Positions 17,514 through 27,526 of a stretch of DNA of 64,000 nucleotides are shown piece after piece (the stretch's first letter is position 1; the number at the start of each line of letters is the position of its first letter). The stretch is taken from the NCBI RefSeq assembly GCF_000830985.1, contig NZ_CP007151.1, positions 1,240,001-1,304,000 on the forward strand, written 5' to 3'. The notes under the pieces are model-generated. The model worked only from the letters and a program-made list of their open reading frames with translations, was not told where the DNA came from and searched no databases. A program made the position numbers and the translations under genes. This DNA is from Marinobacter similis (GTDB lineage: Bacteria; Pseudomonadota; Gammaproteobacteria; Pseudomonadales; Oleiphilaceae).

Positions 17514-19193
17514 ATGGCCATTGATCCGCGCAAGCAGACGTCGCTGCATTGTCTCTATTTCTGGGCAGAAACCACTCCCGATTCGATATACCTGACCCAG
17601 CCCTACCCGGACGGCCGGGTGGAAGATCTGACGTGGAAAGAGGCGGCCGATCAGGTCTCCCGAATGGCTACCTATCTCAAAGGCCTGAACTTGCCAGCGC
17701 ACAGCAACATCGCGCTCTTGGGCAAGAACAGCGCGCACTGGATTCTGGCCGATCTGGCCATCTGGCCGCTGGCCATGCTCGGTGCCTCTGTACCCGACCC
17801 TGAATGGTGAAACTGCGGCCTACGTGCTGGAGCACAGCGAGGCAAAACTGTTGTTCCTGGGCAAGATGGATGGGACGGCGGATGGCTGGAATGACATCAA
17901 GGGGCGTATACCGGGCGACCTGCCCGTGGTTTCGCTGCCGATGTCGCCCCGGGACGACACGCCCCAGTGGCTTGACCTGGTAGCCCAGAATGAGCCAGCG
18001 GAGCCAAGTCTGCCAGACCCCGATTCCCTGGCGACGTTGATTTACACCTCCGGCAGCACCGGCCGGCCGAAAGGGGTCATGCACAGTTTCCGCACCATGA
18101 TTTCAGTTGCCGACGGCTTGCAGCAGATATTTCCGGTGTCGTCCGATGAACGCATGCTTTCCTATTTGCCGCTGGCCCATGTCGCCGAGCGGGCCGCGGT
18201 AGAAACCCAGTCGCTGTATTACGGGTTCCATCTTTACTTTGCCAACTCCCTGGATACTTTCCAGGAAGACCTGCAACGGGCACGCCCAACCCTGTTTTTC
18301 TCAGTGCCCCGGTTGTGGATGAAGTTCTACCTGGGCGTGAATGCCAAATTGCCGCCCAAGAAACAGAAGTTGCTGTTCAATATCCCGGTGGTCAAATCAT
18401 TGGTGAAAAAGAAAGTGCTGAAGCAGCTCGGCCTGGACCATTGTCGTGCCGCACTCACCGGTGCCGCGCCGCTGTCCGGAGAGATCATCGCCTGGTATCG
18501 GAATCTTGGGCTGGAATTGCTGGAGGTGTATGGCATGTCCGAGAACTTCGGCTATTCCCACGCCAACCGCCCCGGGCAGGCCAAGGTAGGTACCGTGGGC
18601 AACGCCAACCCCGGTGTGGAACATCGGATTGCCGAAGGTGGCGAGGTGGAGGTCAAGAGTCCGGGGCAGATGCTCGGCTACTTCAAGAACGAAGAGAAAA
18701 CCCGTGAGGATGTCACCGACGATGGCTTCCTGAAAACCGGCGACATGGGCGAAATCGACAGCGATGGCTGCCTGCGGATTACCGGCCGGGTCAAGGATCT
18801 GTTCAAGACCTCAAAGGGCAAGTACGTGGTGCCCGTGCCATTGAAAGTCGTTTCAATCATCCGATGGCGGAGGTGGTGTGTGTGGCCGGTGCCAACCAGC
18901 CTCAGCCGTGCCTGATGGTGTTGCTGTCCGAGGAGGCCCGGGACCAGCTGGAAGCGGGTGGTGACCGCGCCGAACTTGAGCAGGAACTGGCCCAGCAACT
19001 GGATGCGGTGAATGCCGAATGCGAAGCCCACGAAAAGCTGGCTTTCGTGGTGGTGGTCAAGGAGCCGTGGACCATGGAGAACGGCATGCTGACACCCACC
19101 ATGAAGATCAAGCGGAACGTGATTGAAGACTTCTACACCCAAAAGATGGACGACTGGTTCGGGCAGAAAAAGAAAGTGGTCTGGGAATTCTGA
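17514..19193 (+). CDS. Long-chain fatty acyl-CoA synthetase (AMP-binding), two frame breaks
   Basis: Predicted 560-residue adenylate-forming ligase activating fatty acids to acyl-CoA. The ATP/AMP motif is TLIYTSGSTGRPKGVM. The adenylate-binding region is LELLEVYGMSENFGYSH and the hinge motif is LRITGRVKDLFKTSKGKYV. The first break, near 17782, needs a two-base restoration or one-base removal to reach VPLYPTLNGET. The second, near 18839, is a single lost C between VVPVP and IESRFNHPMAEVV. A strong CAAGGAG site precedes ATG 17514. The protein resembles the long-chain or very-long-chain group in which ligase and AMP domains are close to eukaryotic ACSBG enzymes. It is monocistronic and followed by a strong terminator. 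Confidence 0.87.
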
Positions 19194-19206
19194 ACCCTGA
19201 ACGCAA

Positions 19207-19242
19207 AAACGCCGGTGTTCCCTTGCGGGAACACCGGCGTTT
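19207..19242. terminator. Strong bidirectional terminator
   Basis: AAACGCCGGTGTTCCC and GGGAACACCGGCGTTT form a perfect 16-bp stem with a TTGC loop, 13 nt after the ligase stop and before the convergent 64-residue gene. Confidence 0.9.
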
Positions 19243-19299
19243 ACAAATCCTTCTGCGCTGTTACCAGTCCTCTAGCACCCACGCCTTCTCAGATCGGGT

Positions 19300-19494
19300 T
19301 CAGTGACCGCCCTGCATCTGGGTCATATCTGGCGCAACGCCTTCTGCCTTGCGCGTCCACGACCGAATCTTCCGGCTGATGAACTGAGCCGCCTGCTTGG
19401 AAGCAGCACGGGTGTACTGGCGCCTGACCTCTTCACTATTGTGGAGGATACTTGACGGCAGCGGTTGTACGGTTGCGATATGGTTCTGAGTCAT
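19300..19494 (-). CDS. Hypothetical 64-residue basic protein
   Basis: The ATG at 19494 has an excellent GGAGGAAGG ribosome site, so I take the gene as real. The product is hydrophilic with a basic central helix (VRRQYTRAASKQAAQFISRK) and no membrane span or signal. I do not recognise a family. It lies head-to-head with a LysR gene across 129 bp and ends facing the ligase terminator. A nucleic-acid-binding or regulatory role is possible from its charge only. Confidence 0.55.
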   Translation of the reverse strand: MTQNHIATVQPLPSSILHNSEEVRRQYTRAASKQAAQFISRKIRSWTRKAEGVAPDMTQMQGGH

Positions 19495-19623
19495 AGCGCC
19501 TTCCTCCCTATGTCAGGTGTGTTAGTTAGCGATCTACCTTTAGCTTGGACCAAAGTATAAGGGTTCTTTTTTGCAGTAGTAATACGTTAAAATCCGTATC
19601 CACGTTGCAAATATGCAGTCATT

Positions 19624-20523
19624 ATGGATTGGGATTATCTTCGATATATACGTGCCCTGGCAATAGGCGGAACTCTCGCCAAAGCAGGTGAATTGTTGGG
19701 TGTGCATCAAACCACGGTGCTACGTCGACTGGACCAGATGGAAGAGTCGATGGGAGTGCAGTTTTTCGAACGGAACCGCGATGGCTTGCAGTTGACCACG
19801 GTGGGCGAAACCGCCTTCCGTGAGGCTGATCGGCTGGCGGTCGCCATGGAAAACCTGGAGCGTAAGCTGGTGGGCCAGGATTCGGCGCCGGTGGGTAAAG
19901 TCAGGCTGGCGGCGGAAGACGCCACCCTGAACGCCTTGCTCAGCCCGATTTTGGCGGATCTGGTTCGAGAGTTCCCGGATATCGAGCTTGAAGTGTTGAC
20001 CGACAACGACGTCGCCAACCTCAGTCACCGGGAAGCCGATCTGACCCTGCGCTGTGACAACAAGCCCCAGGCTACCTTGGATGGCGAGCGCATTGCCGCG
20101 GTCGAGTCGGCGGTTTACGGCGCCGCGCTTTATTGTCGCCGTAACCGGCAGATGGACATCGAGAATGATCCGGAGGCCTGTGTCTGGATCGTGCCTGATG
20201 AAACCTTCAGCCATCTGGCTACCGGGCGCTGGTACCGCAAGCACTTGAAAAACGCCCAGTCGCTGATCCGGTGTAACAGCCTGCAGTCCATGCACTCACT
20301 GGCCTGCGCCGGTGCCGGGCTGGCGGTATTGCCGTGTTACCTGGGCGAGGGCGCGAAGGAACTGCGCCGGCTGAGCGATCCGCTAGAAGGCGAGAGCGTT
20401 GATCTGTGGCTACACGTCAGCCAGGACACCCAGCAGATGGCCCGGGTCCGGATCGTAATGGAGTTCCTGGTGGACCGGCTTCAGGCCCTGGAATCGAGCA
20501 TCGAAATCAGCGGCTCGCTCTAA
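19624..20523 (+). CDS. LysR family transcriptional regulator
   Basis: Predicted 299-residue LysR-type regulator. The N-terminal helix-turn-helix starts YIRALAIGGTLAKAGELLGV and continues HQTTVLRRLDQMEESMGVQF. The effector domain opens at GKVRLAAEDATLNALL and contains a late SLACAGAGLAVLPCYLG stretch. It is divergent from the 64-residue gene and nearly abuts the convergent transglycosylase-like gene (7 bp). No operon partner is on its strand, so its regulon cannot be told from position. Confidence 0.88.
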   Translation: MDWDYLRYIRALAIGGTLAKAGELLGVHQTTVLRRLDQMEESMGVQFFERNRDGLQLTTVGETAFREADRLAVAMENLERKLVGQDSAPVGKVRLAAEDATLNALLSPILADLVREFPDIELEVLTDNDVANLSHREADLTLRCDNKPQATLDGERIAAVESAVYGAALYCRRNRQMDIENDPEACVWIVPDETFSHLATGRWYRKHLKNAQSLIRCNSLQSMHSLACAGAGLAVLPCYLGEGAKELRRLSDPLEGESVDLWLHVSQDTQQMARVRIVMEFLVDRLQALESSIEISGSL

Positions 20524-20530
20524 GAACCAC

Positions 20531-21271
20531 TTAGCCACAGAAGGGCCAGAACTGGTACCAGCGCCAGCATTGGAATTCCTGCTCGCACACCTGGAGCTGA
20601 TTGTCGTAGCGGAAGGCCCGGGTTTGCACCCGGCTGGCCAGGGCGGTGATGTCCGGTTTCTGGTCGAAGGTCCGGCGCTGGTAGCCGCCCCGACCCTCGT
20701 GATAGGCCAGGTATAGCTGGCGGGGATTGTAGAACTCGATGCCCAGCTGCCGGTGGGTCAGGTGGTTGTACCAGCCCACAAAGTCCAGGGCGTATTCCAT
20801 ATCGGTGCGAACGGTAAACCAGCCGTCGCCGTTGGCGGCCAGGTATTCTCCCCAGGCCGGGTCCAGCGCCTGGGCATAGCCGTAGGCCGAAGTTGGTCGG
20901 GTCCATGGAATCAGTCCCCAGAGCAGTGTTCTGGGCGGGCGTGCATGGCTGCGAAACGACGACTCGTAGTACACAAAGGCCATCTGGGTGGCGATGGGCG
21001 TGCCCCAGCGCTGTTCGGACTCGCGGGCGTAGTCGTACCATACCGGGTGTTCCCGGAAGATTTCGCACAGGTCTTCGGGGTTGGCGGGTGGGTCTGGCGC
21101 CAGCAGGCTAAACCTCAGGGTGGCCCATACCCCCATCAGCAAGCCGAGCACCGGTAATCCGTACCACTTAACCCGTGATCGCCAGTCATTAACGCGACGC
21201 GCTCGGCGTCCCTTGCGTCGGCGCCCGGGTTGTCGGATTTTCCCTACCAAACTGTCATCTCCAAAGCTCAT
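20531..21271 (-). CDS. Transglycosylase SLT-like domain protein, membrane-anchored
   Basis: Predicted 246-residue protein with a very basic N-terminus (RQPGRRRKGRRARR), a single membrane helix near residues 37-52 (WYGLPVLGLLMGVWATL) and a periplasmic domain of lytic transglycosylase type. The catalytic Glu is probably in MAFVYYESSFRS, followed by SAYGYAQALDPAWGEY, the usual second block. Three Cys residues near the C-terminus may form disulfides. The activity is cleavage of glycan strands in peptidoglycan, inferred from the motif. It could alternatively be a non-enzymatic homologue. Confidence 0.75.
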   Translation of the reverse strand: MSFGDDSLVGKIRQPGRRRKGRRARRVNDWRSRVKWYGLPVLGLLMGVWATLRFSLLAPDPPANPEDLCEIFREHPVWYDYARESEQRWGTPIATQMAFVYYESSFRSHARPPRTLLWGLIPWTRPTSAYGYAQALDPAWGEYLAANGDGWFTVRTDMEYALDFVGWYNHLTHRQLGIEFYNPRQLYLAYHEGRGGYQRRTFDQKPDITALASRVQTRAFRYDNQLQVCEQEFQCWRWYQFWPFCG

Positions 21272-21339
21272 GGATTGCTTGATGCCTGAGCGGAACCCAT
21301 GTCATAAACAGGGCCTGCACTTAACGAGATGGTAGATAA

Positions 21340-22168
21340 ATGAAGCTTGGCACCCTAGTTAAACCTGTTTTAGTTGCCGCTCTGCTGGTTTCCGGCAGCG
21401 CCACAGCAGCGCCGTCGGCGCAGCAGGTCCTGGCCGCGTCACCGGTGGATGACATCGTTGCCCAGTACCCGGCCATGATGAGCCAGGTATCCGCGATGGC
21501 CTGAAACGCACCGACCAGATACCGCCGATGGTAGCCGAAACCATCGGTACGTGGTCAGTGGTAGTTTTCGCGCCGCTGACATTGAACGTCAGATCGTGAA
21601 GGACCTGGAAGCCGGTTTGAACGATCGGCAGCTGGAAGCAGTCGCGGACTGGTACCAATCGCCGGTAGCCCGAAAAATTGCCGCGGCGGAGATCGTGGCA
21701 TCGGATCCGGCCATGTGGAAAGAGATCAAGGCCCGGGCGCCAGCGCTCAACGAGAAGTACCAGGGCAGTGAACGTGCCCGCCTGTTCGACCGGTTCGACA
21801 GCGCTGCCCGTGCCACCGAAAGCGCTGTGGATACGTCCATTGCGGTTCAGCTCGGTCTGGCCACTGCCATGGCCGCGTTCAGCAGCGATTCGGTCAACTA
21901 CGACCAGCTCAAGCAGCGTATTGAAAGCCAGCGTGGCGCCATCAGGGGTATCGTGGAGCAACAGGTGTACGAGAGCTATCTGTTTACCTACGAAACCATC
22001 AACAACGAGGAAATGAAACAATACGTGGCGTTCCTCGAAAGTGGTCCGGGTTCGGCGTTTTCCCGGGTGGTTACCGACAGCATCCAGCAAGCCATTACCG
22101 ATCCGATTGAGTCGGTTGGCAACCAGATGACACGGTTTCTTTCTCCGGAACAATCAAGCGGTCAGTGA
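21340..22168 (+). CDS. DUF2059 domain periplasmic protein, two frame breaks
   Basis: Predicted 276-residue secreted protein of unknown function. ATG 21340 opens a signal peptide (VLVAALLVSGSATAAPSA). The frame is lost near 21486 and again near 21548. Restoring one G and one T gives a continuous stretch through GIRDGLKRTDQIPPMVAETI and VVSGSFRAADIERQIVKDLE. The DUF2059 part follows (LNDRQLEAVADWYQSPVARK, with a second helical repeat). Because two separate single-base losses fix it, I regard the gene as intact in the cell. Its last 74 bp overlap the end of the convergent MBL-fold gene. Confidence 0.72.
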
Positions 22169-23219
22169 ATTGGCCCAGCTCGGCATAGACCTGCTCCCGG
22201 CGCCTTGCGTAACGGTGCGAGAAGTGGAACGCCACCAGTTGCCGCACGCCCGCGGCGTTGGCGATGCGGGCGGTGGCCTCGGTGGTCAGGTGACCGGTTC
22301 GTTTGGCCTGATCTACGTCTGACACCATGAAGGAGGCCTCGCAAAACAGCGTGTGGGCACCGCGCGCCAGATCGGTCATGCGGTCAATGTTCTCCGGGGT
22401 GTCGGCAAAGTCCGTGGCGTAAACCACCGGTTCGCCGGCGGTCTGGATCAGTATTTGGGCCGCCAGATCCTCGGCCCGGTAGGTGGCACCGTTACCGGGT
22501 GAAATCAGTTCGTCCGGGCGCTTTCTCAGCACCGCCAGCTTGAGGTCGTGCAGCCAGGGCCCAGCCTGGGCATCGATCTCCTCCAATGCATTCTTCCGCA
22601 CGTTGAGTTTGCCAAACGGCTCCCAGGCATAGGCCATTACGGGTGTGCCATGGTCCAGCATTGCGGCTCTTATTCGGAATTCCGTCTCCCGATGGATCAC
22701 GCCAGCGGGCGTGGGCAGGTCCTCCAGGGCCTCCGGCCTGCCGGCGCCGGCGTTCAGTTGCCAGCGTTTCAGGTGGTCGCCGTGCCACTCGTGCACGATG
22801 AATTTGGGGCCGCGGTCTTCCACCCGATCCCACAGCAGCCCCCGAACCATGCCTGCAATATGGCCCAGCAGTCCGGGCGGGCCAAACAGCCGGCAGGAAG
22901 GGAAGTGGCCGATTCGGCTGCGCAGGAACCACAGAAACCCGCCAATGTGATCGGCATGGCAGTGGGTGATGAAGACATCGGTGACCTGGTGTGCGGACCG
23001 GAGCGCCATGCGTCCGCTGTCACCCATATCGAACAGCAGGCTGCGGGATTCGTGCAGCAGGCGTAACTGCATCAGTGGATCGCCACCAATGCCGTTGACC
23101 AGGGAGGCCACGGCGGGTCCCACCCGCACCACGATCTGAGGATCGTGGCCATTGCTGGTGAGTGCGCCCAGTTCCACGCTGATCTCGAATGCGCCCCTGC
23201 CATTGTGATTCTGCTGCAT
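22095..23219 (-). CDS. MBL-fold metallohydrolase, ribonuclease Z-like
   Basis: Predicted 374-residue zinc hydrolase. The metal motif is VFITHCHADHIGGFLWFL, followed by a conserved His before GTPVMAYAWE, the Asp in VVYATDFADTPEN and the C-terminal His in LVAFHFSHRYARR. The order matches the RNase Z/ElaC group, which processes tRNA 3' ends, but the large insert (residues 130-200) makes a different phosphodiester or ester substrate possible. Its end overlaps the convergent DUF2059 gene by 74 bp, so the last 20 or so residues may be extended. Confidence 0.82.
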   Translation of the reverse strand: MQQNHNGRGAFEISVELGALTSNGHDPQIVVRVGPAVASLVNGIGGDPLMQLRLLHESRSLLFDMGDSGRMALRSAHQVTDVFITHCHADHIGGFLWFLRSRIGHFPSCRLFGPPGLLGHIAGMVRGLLWDRVEDRGPKFIVHEWHGDHLKRWQLNAGAGRPEALEDLPTPAGVIHRETEFRIRAAMLDHGTPVMAYAWEPFGKLNVRKNALEEIDAQAGPWLHDLKLAVLRKRPDELISPGNGATYRAEDLAAQILIQTAGEPVVYATDFADTPENIDRMTDLARGAHTLFCEASFMVSDVDQAKRTGHLTTEATARIANAAGVRQLVAFHFSHRYARRREQVYAELGQFTDRLIVPEKETVSSGCQPTQSDR

Positions 23220-23327
23220 AAGGTCCGCCTCCCATTGCCGCCGAAGATCGCCTAACTTGCTCTAAATTTGTACAACCGGCGATTTGGGTCCAATCTCATT
23301 AGTATATGCGACCGGGGAGTTACTCCC

Positions 23328-24512
23328 ATGGATTTCAATGCCTATCAGAAAGCGTTAGCGGTTCAGTCGAGGGGTGCTGAGTGCCCGTTTGCACCCAGGG
23401 AGTATGAACAGCGCCTCTCCAGCGTCCGTCAGCGCATGGCTGATGACGATATCGATGCGCTGTTGCTCACCGACTGTTCCGACATTTTTTACCTCACCGG
23501 CTACAGCACCTTCGAGGTGTCTGTCCATGTCGCTCTAGTGGTCACTGGCTCGTCTCTCCTACTGCAGGTTCCCTCCATTGAAATGGGGCCGGCGATGGTG
23601 ACTACCCGGGTGCCGAACGTGTCCGGCTATCGCTGGGAAGGCATTGGTGAGGTGCTGTTACCCCTGATCGACGCCCTGAACGATTCTGCCGACACCGTGG
23701 GCATCGACGCCTGGCATGGCTCGCTGCGACAGGGGGTGTTGGAGGGCTTGAAGGAAAGGCTGTCCGGAGTGCGCTTTGTGGATGCGGGCGGTTTGGTGAA
23801 GAAGGTTCGGATTGTTAAATCCCAGACCGAGATTGAGTTTCTGCGCGAAAGCGCCAAGATCACCATGGCGGGGCTTCAGGCTACAGCGGCGAGCGTGCGC
23901 CCAGGGGTTACCGATAACGACATTGCCGCGGTTGGCTCCAGGGCACTGATTGAGGGCGGCAGCGAATTCATGAGCATGCAGCCGATTGTTACTACCGGAC
24001 GGCGCAGCAGTGTGATTCACACTAATCACAATCGGGTACGGGTGGAGCCGGGCGAGCCGGTATTTCTTGAGTTCGGTGCGGCCTGGCATCGCTACACCGC
24101 GCCAATGATGCAGACGGTGGTGGCCGGTGAGCCTTCCGCGGATATGCGCCGGGTATTCGACGGCTGCCGTCGGGTGGTGGATGCCTTGCTGGAGTCGATC
24201 AAGCCCGGCACCACCTTTGATTTCGCAGCGCAACAGGCCGAGCGGGCATTAGCTCCTCTGGCCAAGAGAGTCTTTTTCTCCGGGGTGTTCGGCTACACGG
24301 TCGGGGCTCAGTTTCCGCCGTCTTGGGTGGAGGGCTCGGGCTTCATTGCCCGCGGTGGCAATACCGAGTTCATGCCGGGCATGGTGTTTCACTTGCCGAT
24401 ATGCCTCAGGGTGCCGGGCCAGTGGGGAATTGGCTGCAGTGAAACCGTTCTGGTGACGGATCACGGCGCAGAAGCCCTGACCGCCAATCCGTGGTCGCTT
24501 AATCCAGTCTGA
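23328..24512 (+). CDS. M24 peptidase-fold protein, creatinase/ectoine hydrolase-like
   Basis: Predicted 394-residue pita-bread-fold protein. The N-terminal creatinase domain includes RMADDDIDALLLTDCSDIFY and the C-terminal domain begins near IVKSQTEIEFLRESAKITM. Canonical metallo-aminopeptidases have Asp, Asp, His, Glu, Glu ligands. Here the matching sites read FLEFGAAWHRYTAPMMQTV, GYTVGAQFPPSW and CSETVLV, so most ligands are replaced. That pattern is seen in metal-independent creatinase and in DoeA-type ectoine hydrolases, which open cyclic or C-N bonds. ATG 23328 has a GGGGAG site 9 nt upstream. No ectoine catabolic neighbours (doeBC) are present, so the substrate is open. Confidence 0.82.
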   Translation: MDFNAYQKALAVQSRGAECPFAPREYEQRLSSVRQRMADDDIDALLLTDCSDIFYLTGYSTFEVSVHVALVVTGSSLLLQVPSIEMGPAMVTTRVPNVSGYRWEGIGEVLLPLIDALNDSADTVGIDAWHGSLRQGVLEGLKERLSGVRFVDAGGLVKKVRIVKSQTEIEFLRESAKITMAGLQATAASVRPGVTDNDIAAVGSRALIEGGSEFMSMQPIVTTGRRSSVIHTNHNRVRVEPGEPVFLEFGAAWHRYTAPMMQTVVAGEPSADMRRVFDGCRRVVDALLESIKPGTTFDFAAQQAERALAPLAKRVFFSGVFGYTVGAQFPPSWVEGSGFIARGGNTEFMPGMVFHLPICLRVPGQWGIGCSETVLVTDHGAEALTANPWSLNPV

Positions 24513-25449
24513 GTTCCTGTAGGAACACCGTTCTCGGCTCTGACAGTTCGGTTGCAAACAGGGTCAGGCGGCGCACCTGGCGCAGATTCATGGTTCTGGT
24601 CGCCGGTGCCTGCTCAATATCCGCGAGTGAGATGGTGTGGCTTGATACCCCCGGGGGCAGAGCTAGCCGGGTGTTGTAGCGGTCACTGAGGGCATTGCTG
24701 CCCCGTTCATGCTGGATGTCGTTGATCCGCAGAATCAGGGTGAGAGGCTCGGACGTCGGGTTGTGCAGACGCAGAGTCAGGGTTTCGAAATCCCGCCAGT
24801 CGGAGGGCACCCGGTACAGTGAGGCGCCGGAGTAGCGCTCCGTGCCCAGTTCGATTTTTAGACTCTGGTCGTGTTTACCATTATGCCGGGAAGAGGGTTC
24901 AACCGACCCGCGCCAGTAGAGCGACGGATTACTGTGGTCAAAGTCATAAACCTGAGGCAGTTGGTGCTCAAGCTTGAAGTAACGGGCTGCTTGCACGCCG
25001 GTGGTGCTTAGTTCATAAAGCAGTAGCAGGGTGCTTGATAGAGCCAGGATAGCCGTGATGGCACGGTTGCGCACCCGGAAGGTTAGCAATGGCTGCCAGG
25101 CCAGAACGAACCAGAGGCCGATCAGGTTGCGCAGAAGATCCCGCAAGTCGAAATCGCGGCCCATATTGGCTTGCACGGTTTCAACCGCAATACCGAACGC
25201 CAGCACGGCGGCCGTCGAAGCCAGCCACAGGCGCCAGCCTCTGAGCCAACGCCGGGGATTGACGGCGAGGGTCAGCAGGGCAAACAACACAACATGACCC
25301 AGATTCCAGGCTGCGAAGTTGAAGCCACCGGGGAGCCAGTCGGGTCTGCCTATAAACAGGAGAGGGGTGATCAAGACAACACCCACAAGGGCCAGCGAAC
25401 GTAGTCGCTGCCCCTTGGGCGTGTTGGCCGGGATACTGCCTGAAGCCAT
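24499..25449 (-). CDS. VanZ-like family membrane protein
   Basis: Predicted 316-residue protein. Residues 15-155 hold four or five membrane helices of VanZ type, with FAAWNLGHVVLFALLTLAV and the Glu-containing FGIAVETVQANMGRDFDLRD segment that is characteristic of the family. The C-terminal 150 residues are soluble, rich in beta-strand, and resemble a carbohydrate-binding module (LYRVPSDWRDFETLTLRLHN). The role of the fused domain is unknown. The ATG overlaps the stop codon of the parvulin gene by one base (TAATG), so translation is probably coupled. It overlaps the convergent M24 gene by 14 bp. Confidence 0.78.
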   Translation of the reverse strand: MASGSIPANTPKGQRLRSLALVGVVLITPLLFIGRPDWLPGGFNFAAWNLGHVVLFALLTLAVNPRRWLRGWRLWLASTAAVLAFGIAVETVQANMGRDFDLRDLLRNLIGLWFVLAWQPLLTFRVRNRAITAILALSSTLLLLYELSTTGVQAARYFKLEHQLPQVYDFDHSNPSLYWRGSVEPSSRHNGKHDQSLKIELGTERYSGASLYRVPSDWRDFETLTLRLHNPTSEPLTLILRINDIQHERGSNALSDRYNTRLALPPGVSSHTISLADIEQAPATRTMNLRQVRRLTLFATELSEPRTVFLQELRLD

Positions 25450-25727
25450 TAGCTGCGGCTGGTAACTTCCAGCAGGTGATAGCCGAACTGGGTCTTGATC
25501 GGGCCAAGCACAGTGTGCAGTTCGCTGTTGAAGACTGCCTTGTCGAACTCAGGCACCATCTGACCCGGGCCGAATGATCCCAGGTCGCCGCCGTTGCGGC
25601 CGGACGGGCAGGATGAATGCTGCTTGGCGACTTCGGCGAAATCCTGGCCACCTTCGATGGCTTTCTTCAGTTCTTCACACTTCGCTTCGCTGTCTACCAG
25701 AATGTGGCGTGCAGTTGCCTGTGCCAT
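25449..25727 (-). CDS. ppiC: Parvulin-type peptidyl-prolyl isomerase
   Basis: Predicted 92-residue cytoplasmic PpiC enzyme catalysing proline cis-trans isomerisation. It is a single parvulin domain: ATARHILVDSEAKCEELKKA, then HSSCPSGRNGGDLGSFGPGQ, MVPEFDKAVF, and the closing GPIKTQFGYHLLEV. There is no signal peptide, as is usual for PpiC. The start at 25727 has an AAGGAG site; longer frames upstream do not. The Cys in the active-site region is typical. The gene is transcribed with the VanZ-like gene. Confidence 0.92.
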   Translation of the reverse strand: MAQATARHILVDSEAKCEELKKAIEGGQDFAEVAKQHSSCPSGRNGGDLGSFGPGQMVPEFDKAVFNSELHTVLGPIKTQFGYHLLEVTSRS

Positions 25728-25921
25728 GGTTGAACTCCTTACGTGGGTTGTTGAAAACATCAGAACCGGAATGCTGCCCGTACCCACGGTTTGAGGCAAG
25801 GGCTTTTTATCCGTGTTTCTGCGGTCTCACGATTGATCCTGCAAACCTGTACAATGCCGGCTTTCTTTCGCCGGCGCCAGCCACTATGGGCTGCACCGGC
25901 CTCACGTCTATAGGTTTCTGA

Positions 25922-27507
25922 TTGATTTCCACCGCCAATATCACCATGCAATTCGGGGCCAAGCCCCTGTTCGAAAACGTCTCGGCTAAATTCAACAACG
26001 GTAATCGCTACGGCCTGATCGGCGCCAACGGTTGCGGTAAGTCGACCCTGATGAAGATTCTTGGCGGTGACCTTGAGCCAGTGCCGGCCAGGTTATGCTG
26101 GAGCCCAACGTCCGCCTGGGTAAGCTGCGCCAGGACCAGTTCGCTTATGAAGAGTGCACGGTGATGGACACCGTGATCATGGGCCACGAAGAGCTCTGGA
26201 ACGTGAAGAAAGAGCGCGACCGGATTTACTCTCAGGCCGAGATGAGTGAAGAGGACGGCATGGCCGTGGCGGATCTGGAAGTGCAGTTCGCCGAGATGGA
26301 CGGCTACACCGCCGAGGCCCGTGCTGGCGAGCTGCTGCTAGGCCTGGAAATTCCCCTGGAAGACCACGAAGGCCCCATGAGCGCCCTGGCTCCAGGCTGG
26401 AAATTGCGGGTGCTGCTGGCCCAGGCGCTGTTCTCCGATCCGGACGTACTGCTGCTTGACGAGCCTACTAACCACCTGGATATCAATACCATCCGCTGGT
26501 TGGAAAACATCCTGGTGGCTCGGAACAGCACCATGATTATCATTTCCCACGACCGCCACTTCCTGAATAGTGTGTGCACCCACATGGCGGATCTGGACTA
26601 TGGCGAGCTGCGCCTGTTCCCGGGCAACTACGACGAATACATGACCGCTGCCACCCAGGCTCGCGAGCGCATGCAGGCGGACAATGCCAAGAAGAAGGCC
26701 CAGATTGCCGAACTGCAGCAGTTCGTCAGCCGCTTCTCGGCCAACGCTTCCAAGGCGAAGCAGGCCACCTCGCGCGCCCGTCAGATCGACAAGATTCAGC
26801 TCGAAGAGGTGAAGCCTTCAAGCCGGGTGAGCCCGTTCATCCGCTTTGAGCAGGGCAAGAAACTGCACCGTCAGGCCGTGACCCTGCATAAGCTGAGCAA
26901 GGGCTTCGATGGCGAAACCCTGTTCAACAAGCTGGACCTGCAGGTAGAAGCCGGCGAGCGCGTGGCCATCATCGGCCCGAACGGCATCGGCAAAACCACG
27001 CTGCTGCAGTGCATGGCAGGCGCCTATGAGCCCGACGCCGGCGAGGTCAAGTGGACCGACAGTGCCGAGGTTGGCTACTACGCCCAGGACCACACGGCCG
27101 ACTTTGCTTCCGACGACACCCTCAGCGACTGGATGGCCCAGTGGACCACCGGCGGCGAACAGCTGGTTCGTGGCACGCTCGGGCGGATGCTGTTCTCCGG
27201 TGATGACATTGGCAAGTCGGTTAAAGTGATCTCGGGTGGTGAGCAGGGCCGGATGCTGTTCGGCAAGTTGATCCTGCAAAAGCCCAACGTGATGTTGATG
27301 GACGAGCCCACCAACCACCTGGACATGGAGTCCATCGAGGCGTTGAACCTGGCGCTGGAGAATTATCCGGGTACGCTGATCTTTGTCAGCCACGACCGGG
27401 AGTTTGTTTCTTCTTTGGCAACGCGCATTATCGAACTGAGTGCCGATGGGGTTACTGACTTCAGTGGTTCTTATGATGATTATCTTAGGAGTCAGGGTTA
27501 CGTTTGA
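25922..27507 (+). CDS. ABC-F family ATPase, YbiT-like, frame break
   Basis: Predicted 528-residue soluble protein with two ABC ATPase domains and no membrane part, about the length of E. coli YbiT. Walker A of domain 1 is [13 protein letters not shown] and that of domain 2 is [14 protein letters not shown]. Walker B is [17 protein letters not shown] in the first and [15 protein letters not shown] in the second. ABC-F proteins act on the ribosome at the E site. The frame breaks near 26079 through a lost C (EP to SAGQVMLEP). The start is TTG at 25922, with AGG 9 nt upstream, because the protein must begin [21 protein letters not shown] hairpin repeat lies 19 bp after the stop. Confidence 0.9.
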
Positions 27508-27526
27508 TTCTCTGACTTCGGTGCCG

